Source of the DNA: SSSZ01 sp016790965
GTDB taxonomy: Bacteria; Pseudomonadota; Gammaproteobacteria; Burkholderiales; Rhodocyclaceae
NCBI GenBank assembly: GCA_016790965.1
Contig: JAEUNZ010000031.1
Span: 124,001-188,000 of the forward strand
DNA length: 64,000 nucleotides
Direction of reading: 5' to 3'
Made by a program: the position numbers and the translations under genes. The notes beneath the pieces were generated by a model. It did not search any database and had not been told where the DNA came from. It worked only from the letters and a program-made list of their open reading frames with translations. Below, in pieces: positions 35,981 through 46,500 of the stretch (position 1 is its first letter; every line of letters begins with the position of its first letter).

Positions 35981-36104
35981 TGTGTTCTCCTTTTGCGCGC
36001 TCGTTTCTGTTGGGTCTTGATAGCCCTGTGCATTGGCCTACCTGCGGGGGATTCTAACCAAGCTCCTGACCGCTGACTACGGGCGCAAACGAACTTGCGG
36101 AAAA

Positions 36105-36389
36105 CTATTTTCGTGCCGGATTTTCCGGAATGGCGACGAAGTTTTCGTCCTGCCGGATCATGCCCAGTTCAAAACGGGCTCTTTCTTCAATGGCGTCATA
36201 GCCTTGCTTCAGGTCACGCACTTCTGCATCGAGGCCCGCATTGCGGATTTCGAGCTTGCGGGTACCCTCCTTCTGCTGATGCAACTCCTCCTCGGCCTCC
36301 CAGACCTTGAGCCACCCTCCCTTCCCCAACCAGAGGGGGTACTGGAGCAGGACGATGAGGGCCAAAAGGCCCAGACTCAGCCAGCGCAT
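36105..36389 (-). CDS. ftsB: Cell division protein FtsB
   Basis: FtsB is a small bitopic divisome protein that links FtsL and FtsQ. The 94-aa protein has one N-terminal membrane segment (about 3-20) followed by a coiled coil (about 28-65) and the family motif ERARFELGMI, where FtsB has the conserved Glu-x-x-AR pattern. It lies after eno, as in most proteobacteria, but separated by a 117-base repeat-rich gap. Confidence 0.93.
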   Translation of the reverse strand: MRWLSLGLLALIVLLQYPLWLGKGGWLKVWEAEEELHQQKEGTRKLEIRNAGLDAEVRDLKQGYDAIEERARFELGMIRQDENFVAIPENPARK

Positions 36390-36402
36390 GAGATGGCGGG
36401 GG

Positions 36403-36494
36403 GCGAGGGGTGAGGGGTGTGGGGAAAAGCGCCCCTCGATTGCGCGCCCTGAACGGTGCCGTAACGCCTCACCCCACCCTCCTCACCCCTCACC
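36403..36494. repeat. G-rich inverted repeat between eno and ftsB
   Basis: The left arm GAGGGGTGAGGGGTGTGGGG (36405-36424) is matched by a nearly perfect reverse copy at 36471-36493. The two can form a long hairpin enclosing about 45 bases. It resembles the G-rich intergenic repeats scattered in betaproteobacterial genomes and could stabilise or reduce the ftsB end of the message. Confidence 0.6.
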
Positions 36495-36506
36495 GCAATC
36501 CACGCC

Positions 36507-37790
<1,284 letters not shown>

Positions 37791-37836
37791 GTCTCTTCCT
37801 TTTCAGTAGCTTAGAGTAAAAAATTAAAGTTGTTTA

Positions 37837-38688
37837 TTAACAAGAATGCTGCGATCGCACTTCCTCGAGTCCGGCAGCCTTGACCGCTTGGTCGAGCGCC
37901 ACCAGGGTCGTGAGCAAACTTTCCATGCGGTCCAGGGGCCAGCTGTTGGGGCCGTCGGACCAAGCCTTGTCCGGACACGGATGGGTTTCCATGAAGAGGC
38001 CGGAGATCCCCACCGCCACCGCCGCCCGGGCTAGGACCGGAACGAATTCCCGTTGCCCGCCGGAGGTGGTGCCCTGACCACCGGGCAACTGCACCGAATG
38101 GGTGGCGTCGAAAACCACCGGGCAGCCGGTCTCGCGCATGATGGCCAGGCTGCGCATGTCGGAAACCAGATTGTTGTAGCCGAAGGAGGCGCCGCGCTCG
38201 CAGACCAGGAGGTTGTCGGCACCGCCATTGACCTCCCGGGCCTTGGCGACGACGTTCTTCATGTCCCCCGGGGCCAGGAACTGTCCCTTCTTGATATTGA
38301 CCGGCTTGCCGCAGGAGGCGACGGCATGGATGAAATCGGTCTGCCGGCAGAGGAAGGCAGGCGTTTGCAGGACGTCCACCACCGCAGCCACCGGCGCGAT
38401 CTGATCGATCTCGTGGACATCGGTCAGCACCGGCACGCCGATCTGGCGCTGCACCTCCGCGAAGAGGCGCAGCCCCTCGTCCAGCCCGAGGCCGCGCACC
38501 GAGGTGCCGGAACTGCGGTTGGCCTTGTCGTAGGACGCCTTGAAAATGTAGGGCACGCCCAGGCTGCCGCAGACTTCCTTCATATGGCCGGCGACATCCA
38601 GGCAGAGTTGCAGGGACTCGGCCGTGCACGGGCCGGCGATGAGGAACAGGGGCTTGTCAAGCCCAGCTTCGAATCCGCAGAGTTTCAT
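37837..38688 (-). CDS. kdsA: 2-dehydro-3-deoxyphosphooctonate aldolase (KDO-8-P synthase)
   Basis: KdsA condenses arabinose 5-phosphate with PEP to KDO-8-phosphate for lipopolysaccharide. The 283-aa protein has the KASYDKANRSS phosphate-binding motif, ITDVHE-like VLTDVHE, GQFLAPGDMKN and the CERGASFGYNNLV segment. It is coupled to pyrG by a 4-base overlap and uses the PEP made by the downstream enolase. Confidence 0.97.
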   Translation of the reverse strand: MKLCGFEAGLDKPLFLIAGPCTAESLQLCLDVAGHMKEVCGSLGVPYIFKASYDKANRSSGTSVRGLGLDEGLRLFAEVQRQIGVPVLTDVHEIDQIAPVAAVVDVLQTPAFLCRQTDFIHAVASCGKPVNIKKGQFLAPGDMKNVVAKAREVNGGADNLLVCERGASFGYNNLVSDMRSLAIMRETGCPVVFDATHSVQLPGGQGTTSGGQREFVPVLARAAVAVGISGLFMETHPCPDKAWSDGPNSWPLDRMESLLTTLVALDQAVKAAGLEEVRSQHSC

Positions 38689-40325
38689 TTCTTCCCCTTG
38701 GTTTCCTGCTGGGCCAGGGCCGCCCGCACGTAGGCCGTAAACAGCGGATGTCCGGCGCGGGGGTTGGAGGTGAATTCCGGGTGGTACTGGACGCCCACGA
38801 ACCAGGGATGCATGGACTGCGGCAATTCCATCATCTCCGGCAGATCCTCGGTGGGCGTGCGGGCGGAGATGACCATGCCCGCCGCTTCCAGCTTGGGCAC
38901 GTAGATGTTGTTTACCTCGTAGCGGTGACGGTGGCGCTCGGTGACCTTCTTGCCGTAGATCTGCTCGGCCAGGGTACCCGCCTTGATCGGGCAGGTCTGG
39001 GCGCCCAGGCGCATGGTGCCGCCCAGGTCCGAACCGGCGTCACGCTTCTCGACCCGGCCTTCCCGGTCCAGCCACTCGGTGATGAGCGCAACCACGGGAT
39101 GCGGAGTATCGGGATCGAACTCGGTACTGTTGGCGCCTTCCAGCCCGGCTTTGTTGCGGGCGAATTCGATGGTGGCCAGCTGCATGCCCAGGCAGATGCC
39201 CAGGTAGGGGACCTGGTTCTCGCGGGCGTAGCGGATGGCGGCGATCTTGCCTTCCGTGCCGCGCCGGCCGAAGCCGCCGGGGACGAGGATGGCGTCCATC
39301 GCCTTCAGGGCATCTATGCCATCCTTCTCGATATTTTCCGAGTCGATGTAATGAATCTCGATGGCGCTGCGGGTCTGGATGCCGGCGTGCTTGATAGCCT
39401 CGATCAGCGACTTGTAGGACTCGGTCAGATCGACGTACTTGCCCACGAAGGCGATGTCCACCTTGTGCTCGGGGTGCTCCTGGGCATAGATCAGCTTCTC
39501 CCACACCGACAGGTCGGCAGCCCGGGCCAGGATACCCAGCTTGTGGCAGACGATCTCGTCGATCATCTGCTCGTGCAGCATGCCGGGGATCTTGTAGATC
39601 GAATCGGCGTCCAGGCACTCGATGACGGCTTCCGGCATGACGTTGCAGAAGAGCGCGATCTTGCGTCTCTCTTCGGCCGGCATGGAGCGGTCGGCGCGGC
39701 AGAGCAGGATGTCCGGCTGGATGCCGATCTCGCGCAGCTCCTTGACGGAGTGCTGGGTGGGCTTGGTCTTCAGCTCGCCGGCCGTAGGGATATACGGCAG
39801 CAGCGTCAGGTGCATGTAGCAGGTGTTGGTGCGACCCTCCTCGATACCCATTTGGCGGATGGCTTCCAGGAAAGGTAGCGACTCGATGTCGCCCACCGTG
39901 CCGCCCACCTCGACGATGGCCACGTCGGCGCCGGCGGCGCCGGCCTTGATCTTGCCCTTGATCTCGTCGGTGATGTGGGGAATGACCTGCACCGTCTTGC
40001 CCAGGTACTCGCCCCGGCGCTCTTTGCGCAGCACCGAGTCGTACACCTGGCCGGTGGTGAAGTTGTTGCGCTTGGACATCTTGGCGCTGGTGAAGCGCTC
40101 GTAGTGCCCGAGGTCGAGGTCGGTCTCGGCGCCGTCCTCGGTGACGAAGACCTCTCCGTGCTGGAAGGGGCTCATCGTGCCGGGGTCGACGTTGATGTAT
40201 GGGTCGAGCTTGAGGTGGGTAACCTTGATGCCGCGGGATTCCAGAATGGCCCCCAGCGACGCGGCGGCGATGCCTTTGCCCAGAGAGGACACGACACCGC
40301 CCGTGACGAAGACGTATTTGGTCAT
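38685..40325 (-). CDS. pyrG: CTP synthase
   Basis: PyrG aminates UTP to CTP with glutamine. From the ATG at 40325 (MTKYVFVTGGVVSSLGKG) the protein is 546 aa, the normal length. The synthetase domain has the P-loop GGVVSSLGKG and the glutaminase domain has the catalytic Cys in GICLGMQ and the C-terminal His-Glu in GVQYHPEF. Upstream in-frame codons to 40589 are unrelated and rejected. Confidence 0.97.
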   Translation of the reverse strand: MTKYVFVTGGVVSSLGKGIAAASLGAILESRGIKVTHLKLDPYINVDPGTMSPFQHGEVFVTEDGAETDLDLGHYERFTSAKMSKRNNFTTGQVYDSVLRKERRGEYLGKTVQVIPHITDEIKGKIKAGAAGADVAIVEVGGTVGDIESLPFLEAIRQMGIEEGRTNTCYMHLTLLPYIPTAGELKTKPTQHSVKELREIGIQPDILLCRADRSMPAEERRKIALFCNVMPEAVIECLDADSIYKIPGMLHEQMIDEIVCHKLGILARAADLSVWEKLIYAQEHPEHKVDIAFVGKYVDLTESYKSLIEAIKHAGIQTRSAIEIHYIDSENIEKDGIDALKAMDAILVPGGFGRRGTEGKIAAIRYARENQVPYLGICLGMQLATIEFARNKAGLEGANSTEFDPDTPHPVVALITEWLDREGRVEKRDAGSDLGGTMRLGAQTCPIKAGTLAEQIYGKKVTERHRHRYEVNNIYVPKLEAAGMVISARTPTEDLPEMMELPQSMHPWFVGVQYHPEFTSNPRAGHPLFTAYVRAALAQQETKGKK

Positions 40326-40539
40326 GGAAAGACAGGCTGCGGGAAAGCCGAATGATAGCCGATATGCCTGCCCATTCCCAAATCGCCCACCGGAAGCGAC
40401 TTTCCGGACACTCACCCGGGATGGGGCCTGCTGCCCTGCCATTCGGGCTGTCGTTTCGGTTGTGGCCGCGGCGAAAATCGATCGATAATGGCGCCAATCC
40501 GGCGCGCCGAAAGCGACGCCGCCCGTCAGAGAGAGTTCA

Positions 40540-41466
40540 GTGACCACAACCGCGATCATCAGCCACCGGGACTGCCAGTTGCACGACATGGGCGCCCATC
40601 ATCCCGAGTGTCCCCAGCGCCTCACCGCCATCAGCGACCATCTCATCGCCCAGGGCATCGACGCCTACTTCAGCTATTACGACGCGCCTTTGGCCACCTT
40701 CGAACAACTCCTGCGGGTGCATCCCGCCGCCCACCTGGAACGGCTTAAGCGTGCTGCGCCGGAAATGGGCATCGTGCACCTGGATCCCGACACGGCCATG
40801 AACCCCCACACCTGGCAGGCCGCCTTGCGCGCCGCCGGCTCCGGGGTCATGGCTGTGGATCTGGTCATGAAGGGCGAAGTCGAAAACGCCTTCTGCGCCG
40901 TGCGTCCCCCCGGCCACCACGCCGAGCGGGCGAATGCCATGGGCTTCTGCTTCTTCGCCAATACCAGCATCGCCGCCCGCCACGCCCTGGCGGCCCACGG
41001 CCTGGAGCGCGTCGCCATCATCGATTTCGACGTCCACCACGGCAATGGCACCGAGGACTGCGTCTCCGGCGACGACCGCATCCTCATGTGCAGCATCTTC
41101 CAGCACCCTTTCTACCCCTACAGCGGCACCGACAAGCCCGCCGCCAACATGTGCAACGTGCCCCTGGCCGCGGGCGCCGGGGGCGAAGAATTCCGCGATG
41201 CCGTCACCCAGGTCTGGATTCCCCGCCTGGACGAGTTCAAGCCCCAGCTCATCGTCATCTCGGCGGGGTTCGACGCCCACTACGAGGACGACATGGGCGG
41301 CCTCAAGCTTCTCGAACGGGACTATGCCTGGTGCACCGGCGAGCTCATGAAAGTCGCCGCGCGGCACGCCAACAAGCGCATCGTTTCCATGCTGGAAGGC
41401 GGCTACGTCATGACCTCGCTGGCCCGCAGCGTGGGCGCCCATTTGCGTGTCCTCGCCGAACTTTGA
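40540..41466 (+). CDS. Histone-deacetylase family protein
   Basis: A 308-aa zinc-dependent deacetylase of the HDAC/acetoin-utilisation superfamily. The active-site motifs are VRPPGHHAE and DFDVHHGNGTE (tandem His and the metal Asp) with the second metal Asp in SAGFDAHYEDD. Bacterial members act on acetylpolyamines or acetylated lysines; the substrate is open. The start is GTG at 40540 behind a purine-rich AGAGAGTT. It is divergent from pyrG. Confidence 0.92.
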   Translation: MTTTAIISHRDCQLHDMGAHHPECPQRLTAISDHLIAQGIDAYFSYYDAPLATFEQLLRVHPAAHLERLKRAAPEMGIVHLDPDTAMNPHTWQAALRAAGSGVMAVDLVMKGEVENAFCAVRPPGHHAERANAMGFCFFANTSIAARHALAAHGLERVAIIDFDVHHGNGTEDCVSGDDRILMCSIFQHPFYPYSGTDKPAANMCNVPLAAGAGGEEFRDAVTQVWIPRLDEFKPQLIVISAGFDAHYEDDMGGLKLLERDYAWCTGELMKVAARHANKRIVSMLEGGYVMTSLARSVGAHLRVLAEL

Positions 41467-41555
41467 GCGGGTTTTCCCTTTGGACACATCCCCCGGGGGG
41501 TGGAGTAAAATCCGCCCCTCTTGCATTTCCCCTTCCACGTTAACCGGATACTTCC

Positions 41556-42776
41556 ATGGCGTTGATTGTTCAGAAGTACGGCGGCACCTCGGTGGGCAAC
41601 CCCGAGCGCATCAAGAACGTCGCCCAGCGTGTTGCCAAGTTCCAGGCCCAGGGGCACCAGGTGGTGGTCGTGGTTTCTGCCATGAGCGGCGAGACCAACC
41701 GCCTCATCGCCCTGGCCAAGGAAATCCAGGCCAATCCCGACCCCCGCGAGCTTGACCAGGTCTGCTCCACCGGCGAGCAGGTCACCATCGGCCTCCTGGC
41801 CATGGCCCTGAAGGACATCGGCGTCCCGGCCAGGAGCTACACCGGCGGCCAGGTCCGGGTACTCACCGACAGCACCTTTACCAAAGCGCGCATCCTCTCC
41901 ATCGACGAAGCCAACATGCGGGCCGACCTGGATGCCGGCAAGGTCGTCGTCGTCGCGGGCTTCCAGGGCGTGGATGAAGCCGGCAACGTCACCACCCTGG
42001 GCCGCGGCGGCTCCGACACCTCCGGCGTCGCCCTGGCGGCGGCCCTCAAGGCCGACGAATGCCAGATCTACACCGACGTGGATGGCGTCTACACCACCGA
42101 CCCCCGCGTCGTGCCGGAAGCCAAGAAACTCGACACCATCACCTTCGAGGAAATGCTGGAAATGGCCAGCCTCGGCTCGAAAGTGCTGCAGATCCGCTCC
42201 GTCGAGTTCGCCGGCAAATACAAGGTCAAACTGCGCGTGCTGTCCAGCTTCCAGGACGAAGGGGAAGGCACGCTGATCACTGTTGAGGAAGACAAGCAAA
42301 TGGAACAACCGATCATCTCCGGTATCGCCTTCAACCGCGACGAAGCCAAGCTCACCATCCTGGGCATACCCGACAAGCCGGGCATCGCCTACCAGGTGCT
42401 GGGCGCCATCGCCGACGCCAACATCGACGTGGACATGATCATCCAGAACGTCGGCCACGACGGCTCCACCGACCTTTCCTTCACCGTGAACCGCCCCGAA
42501 TTCCAGAAGGCCATGGGCATCCTGGAAGGCGTCAAGCAGAAGCTGGGTGCCCGCGAGGTCACCGGCGACAACAAGATCTGCAAAGTCTCCGCCGTCGGCG
42601 TCGGCATGCGCTCCCACCCGGGCGTCGCCAGCCAGATGTTCAAAGCCCTGGCCGATGACGGCATCAACATTCAGATGATCTCCACCTCTGAGATCAAGAT
42701 TTCCGTCGTCCTGGATGAAAAGTACCTGGAACTGGCCGTCCGCGTCCTGCACCGCACCTTCGGGCTGGACCAGTAA
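41556..42776 (+). CDS. lysC: Aspartate kinase
   Basis: Aspartokinase phosphorylates aspartate, starting lysine, threonine and methionine synthesis. The 406-aa protein has the kinase motif VQKYGGTSVGNPERI, the STGEQVT and GRGGSDTSGVALA substrate segments and two C-terminal ACT domains (about 265-400) for feedback inhibition. Length fits the single-function enzyme of betaproteobacteria. It ends about 65 bases before tRNA-Ser. Confidence 0.96.
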   Translation: MALIVQKYGGTSVGNPERIKNVAQRVAKFQAQGHQVVVVVSAMSGETNRLIALAKEIQANPDPRELDQVCSTGEQVTIGLLAMALKDIGVPARSYTGGQVRVLTDSTFTKARILSIDEANMRADLDAGKVVVVAGFQGVDEAGNVTTLGRGGSDTSGVALAAALKADECQIYTDVDGVYTTDPRVVPEAKKLDTITFEEMLEMASLGSKVLQIRSVEFAGKYKVKLRVLSSFQDEGEGTLITVEEDKQMEQPIISGIAFNRDEAKLTILGIPDKPGIAYQVLGAIADANIDVDMIIQNVGHDGSTDLSFTVNRPEFQKAMGILEGVKQKLGAREVTGDNKICKVSAVGVGMRSHPGVASQMFKALADDGINIQMISTSEIKISVVLDEKYLELAVRVLHRTFGLDQ

Positions 42777-42788
42777 GGCCCGCCTGGT

Positions 42789-42817
42789 TTGACCCCGGGG
42801 CGCGGAGCCGCTATGAT
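42789..42817 (+). promoter_or_regulatory. Sigma-70 promoter of tRNA-Ser
   Basis: TTGACC (42789-42794) and TATGAT (42812-42817) have a 17-base spacer. The tRNA starts 24 bases after the -10 box. Confidence 0.8.
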
Positions 42818-42841
42818 CCGCGCCTCGTTTGCCTGAACGAC

Positions 42842-42934
42842 GGAGACGTGGCCGAGAGGTCGAAGGCACTCCCCTGCTAAGGGAGCATGCGGGCAAAACC
42901 TGCATCAAGGGTTCGAATCCCTTCGTCTCCGCCA
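42842..42934 (+). tRNA. tRNA-Ser (GCT)
   Basis: A 93-nt class II tRNA. The acceptor GGAGACG pairs with CGTCTCC, the anticodon GCT is at 42876-42878 in CTGCTAA, a long variable arm follows (ATGCGGGCAAAACCTGCAT), then the GTTCGAATC T-loop and an encoded CCA. It is the last core gene before the accessory region, a common integration position. Confidence 0.97.
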
Positions 42935-42971
42935 ATAATATGGCACAAAACGGTCTTTGACCGTTACGGAT

Positions 42972-43005
42972 ACCCCGGCAGACGCCAGTCTGTGCGGGGT
43001 TTTTC
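42972..43005 (+). terminator. Rho-independent terminator of tRNA-Ser
   Basis: ACCCCG...GCAGAC pairs with GTCTGT...CGGGGT with one bulged base, followed by TTTTT. It is 37 bases after the tRNA and probably belongs to the core side of the junction. Confidence 0.85.
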
Positions 43006-43011
43006 GTTTCT

Positions 43012-43089
43012 ACCTCCTGACTGCGTTCCACTCCGACTCTTCCCTTTTCGGCTCTTACGGGCCGGAATTCTCCAAACCTCCTGACTGCG
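43012..43089. repeat. 14-bp direct repeat near the tRNA-Ser/island junction
   Basis: ACCTCCTGACTGCG occurs at 43012-43025 and again at 43076-43089. The surrounding 222 bases, up to the first island gene, hold no other recognisable feature. It may be a remnant of an insertion or excision event; this is inference. Confidence 0.55.
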
Positions 43090-43227
43090 GGGTTTTGGTG
43101 CGGATTTTCAATCGCCCATCTGGTGTGGGCTTCCGGGTGGTTGTGGCAGAGTTTGTAGTGGCATATGAGAAGGGCCCATGGTGATGCCATCGCAAAATAT
43201 TGGGCAATCGTTTTCTGCCAAGAACAC

Positions 43228-43509
43228 TCAGATTTTGTCGGGGTACTTTAGTTCTTTCTGATACACAGCCTTTTCCCCCTGGCCTTTTACCGTTAGCTTT
43301 ACCACATGCATATCCGGCTGCATGTTGAAGGGTCCCGAGGGGTCATACCACCGAAATCCGAGGTGGACGGCATCTGTTCCCACTCCGCCAGTCCATTCAC
43401 CCAAATTCCAGGCTGACTTTGCGACTTGGCAAGGTTTCAACCCGTATTTGTCTACAAAAGACTGGACTTGGTCATCGCTCGCGATTGCCTCGAAATCGTC
43501 GGTGATCAT
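43228..43509 (-). CDS. Hypothetical protein at the end of the Dpt-like operon
   Basis: A 93-aa protein that I do not recognise. It has no membrane segment, signal peptide or clear motif, and only one cysteine (KPCQVAK). It is rich in aromatic residues in its middle (GFRWYDPSGPF). Its ATG overlaps the stop of the 1566-aa ATPase gene by 4 bases, so it is translated as the last gene of the operon. It may be an accessory or inhibitor subunit; this is inference only. Confidence 0.65.
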   Translation of the reverse strand: MITDDFEAIASDDQVQSFVDKYGLKPCQVAKSAWNLGEWTGGVGTDAVHLGFRWYDPSGPFNMQPDMHVVKLTVKGQGEKAVYQKELKYPDKI

Positions 43510-46500
43510 TCTTTCGGTCCTTCGCTCGGCAGTGGTCGAACTTGGATCCTCTTTGCTCGGGCGGAACTTCTGTCGCGAAGGTAGCCATCACCCCGCCCTT
43601 TGAGACTAGTGAGAGCATCTGGGTCCATGTGAACGTTCGGAGCATTCTTCTTAGCCTCCTTCACATCCATCGGCCTCAGGACCAGCCAAGTAGCGGCGTT
43701 GGCTTTTACCTCTGATCCGAAATGGTCACTCATTTGAGAAGCGAGGACCATTCCCAGTCCAAATTTTCGGGCTTCAGTGAACAGGAGGTTCAATATCCGA
43801 TCGGGAGAATCAGGATCTCCTGCGCCTGTACTCAGTATCTTCGCCTCATCGATTACGACGAATAGTCTGAATCGTTGACGATCGTCTGTTGGCTGAACCG
43901 GGATCGGCCCTTTCAGACGCAATACCCTGAAGATCTTCCTAAGCATCGTCTCAGCTGCGATGTAGCGAACCTCATCGGTAAGTTTGCTGAGGTCGAGACG
44001 CACATTTGACGACAATATCTCCTCGATCGAGATGTGCTCCGTGCGATGGAAAATTGGGTGTTCAAATATCTCCTGAACAGCTGCTAGGCAGCCCTCAATC
44101 GCCGACCGTTGCGATTTTCGGTGGTCATCCTCAGCCCAAGTACCAAGAATGTCTTCAACATCAGAAAATGTTGGTGGCGGATTCTTCCAGGTCGAGGGAT
44201 CGGAATCCACGAACCCTGCCGCCGTGTAAGCATCCTCAATGGCGTCTCGCAATATGGCGTTCTGTCGATGGCCAAGTGCAGGTACCGCATTCCTGATCAT
44301 GTCGCGGATAACTTTGCGTTGATCGTATAAGCCGGTTTCCTCGGCACTTTGGGAATCCAACTCCATTGGATTAATTCCGACTGTGCTGGCCGTTCCTGAC
44401 GACATGAGGACATGCCTCAACCCGGGGAACGTAACGTCGCCGTGAAAGTCAAAAACCAACACCGGCACCCCGTAATCCTCAACGCCTTTACCAAGTACCT
44501 TAAGGGTTTCTGTTTTGCCTGAGCCAGATGCGCCTAGGATCAGGAAAAAGCCATTGCTTTGTCGACCAGGAGCCCAAGTTACCGGAGCTTTGGTATTGAA
44601 TTCCTCACCCAACTGAATTTCGAGGGTTGTTGGATGTTGTTTGCCAATAACAGCAGTGGTGCCAGAAACATCGAGAGAGGGTGTGGCACTTAAGCCATCT
44701 GAAGTAGCTTGTGGCTCGGTTTCAGTTGTGCCTTCAGCAGTTTCAGATTCAGTCTCCTGTTCAGCCGAACCCGTTGTCCCTTCCTCTCGAGTCATCCGTT
44801 CTGAACTCAGTAGAGAAAGAACTTGGAATGCCCTGATCGGTTCGATCGGGGTTAGCGGCTCCATAGACCCACTATCAGCAGATGCTTCAAGGACGTCAGT
44901 TTGTACCAGGCGCGTTGCGGTAAGCACAAGGTCTACATCCGTCGCAGCTAGTGTATCGATCTGTATTGGAATGCCGGAACTTGTTTGAAACACTTGTCGG
45001 CCAGAGTTAGCAACACTCGCCAGTTGGACGTGAACAATCCTGCCAGCCAACTTAACCTTCACGTTGCCATTAAATAGGTCTTGAAGTAGACCGTGCCAGC
45101 GCTCGATATGCGCCGGATCTAGGTCACGGAGTAATGCGGTGTAAAGATGCTCCCTCAGAACCTCGCGACGAGGTTTAGCAAGTGGCGACTCGCTATTAGA
45201 ACCAAATACCTCAGCCAAGGCATGGAGGGTTGATAGCACCTGGTCAACTGCATGCCCCTTTACGATTCCATCCTGAACCGTATATGGAACGGCTTCGTCG
45301 TGGGCCTTCACTTCGATGACGTCGATAACCAACTCGCCAGCCTCATCACGGAGGCCCAGTAGGTCTGCTTGCACATTCGAATGTCCTCCAGCACTGAGCC
45401 ATCGACGTGCATTTTGGGTATCAAGACTAACCGCAAGCCCGCTTGGGTCAAGACGGCGGTACCAGCGCATTGCGATTAATTTTCCGAGTGCGCCCTTGAT
45501 GTGCTTAGTTTTATCGCCACCAACCAGCCCGAGAATTCCATTTGGTTCCATTGCCACCAGATCACGAATCAGTTGCTCCAGGGTCGGTGGTTCCGCTACG
45601 AAGTGGGTCTTCCGCAATTGATCATCCAGCCGTCTTACAAAGGGGCTTAGATCCGATCCAAATGTGGTGATCTGTCTTGCGCGCTCGGTCCTACGGTCGA
45701 TCACTTCAGAGTCCCCGAGACGGGGCAACAAAACTCTGTGCGGATCAGCAACAACAGTCCAAGTACTCGTCGCAGCGAGTTGATCCAGCCATGCCTTAAT
45801 TACGGGAACTTGTGGTTGATGAGTTGCTGTACTTGCTCTCAACTCACCATGTACAAGTGTGGCCGCAGCAAAGTACGTTGCAAAGATGTACTCCTCGGAA
45901 ACGGGCACAACCATGATCTGCTTCTTGAGCTTGTTATAACGGTACTCACAAGTTGGCATCCATGGACTCAGGTCGTGCAGTGCAGCCCTGGAAACTAATG
46001 CAGTTCGTACTTCGAATGGGTCAAAAACCACAGTGAGGTGAGCCGGCAAATCGCTCGCCTCAGCAATGATGTCGGGCCATTTTTTTGCATCAGCATGGAC
46101 TGATAAAGTGATCAGTCCCTTTTCCTGACCTTTGCGGATTCGATCCTTTAGCAGGTCATCCATTTCCTCGAGTTCGGATGTCCATCCACGAGTGTCTTCA
46201 GAGGTATAGCGAAACCTGAAATGCACACCCCAGAAGGTTTCCTCGGTCGCGGAGTTGTCAAGATCGAGAGCATCCAGAATTGTTTCAATAAATCGCGACG
46301 GCCTTGGCGCATTGATCAAGAGCACCTGGAGGCCAGGGCGAGCAAACGGACGCAGGTACGCGATTAACTGCGCCAGTGTATTCACACTCTTAATCCCATC
46401 GGGCTCGAGAACCCCGCGAGGAGCCTCTTTGAACATGGGGAGATGAGCAATCAGGCCCGCATGTCCCAGAAGCTTTGTTTGCCCATCAGAGGAAGCAATC

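Noticed and set aside
39040..40497. 485-aa open frame overlapping pyrG on the same strand
   Set aside because: Frame-shifted copy of the pyrG coding region with Arg/His-rich composition; pyrG itself is clear and full length.
41403..43190. 595-aa open frame antisense to lysC and tRNA-Ser
   Set aside because: It crosses the tRNA gene and its terminator on the other strand and has shadow-type composition.
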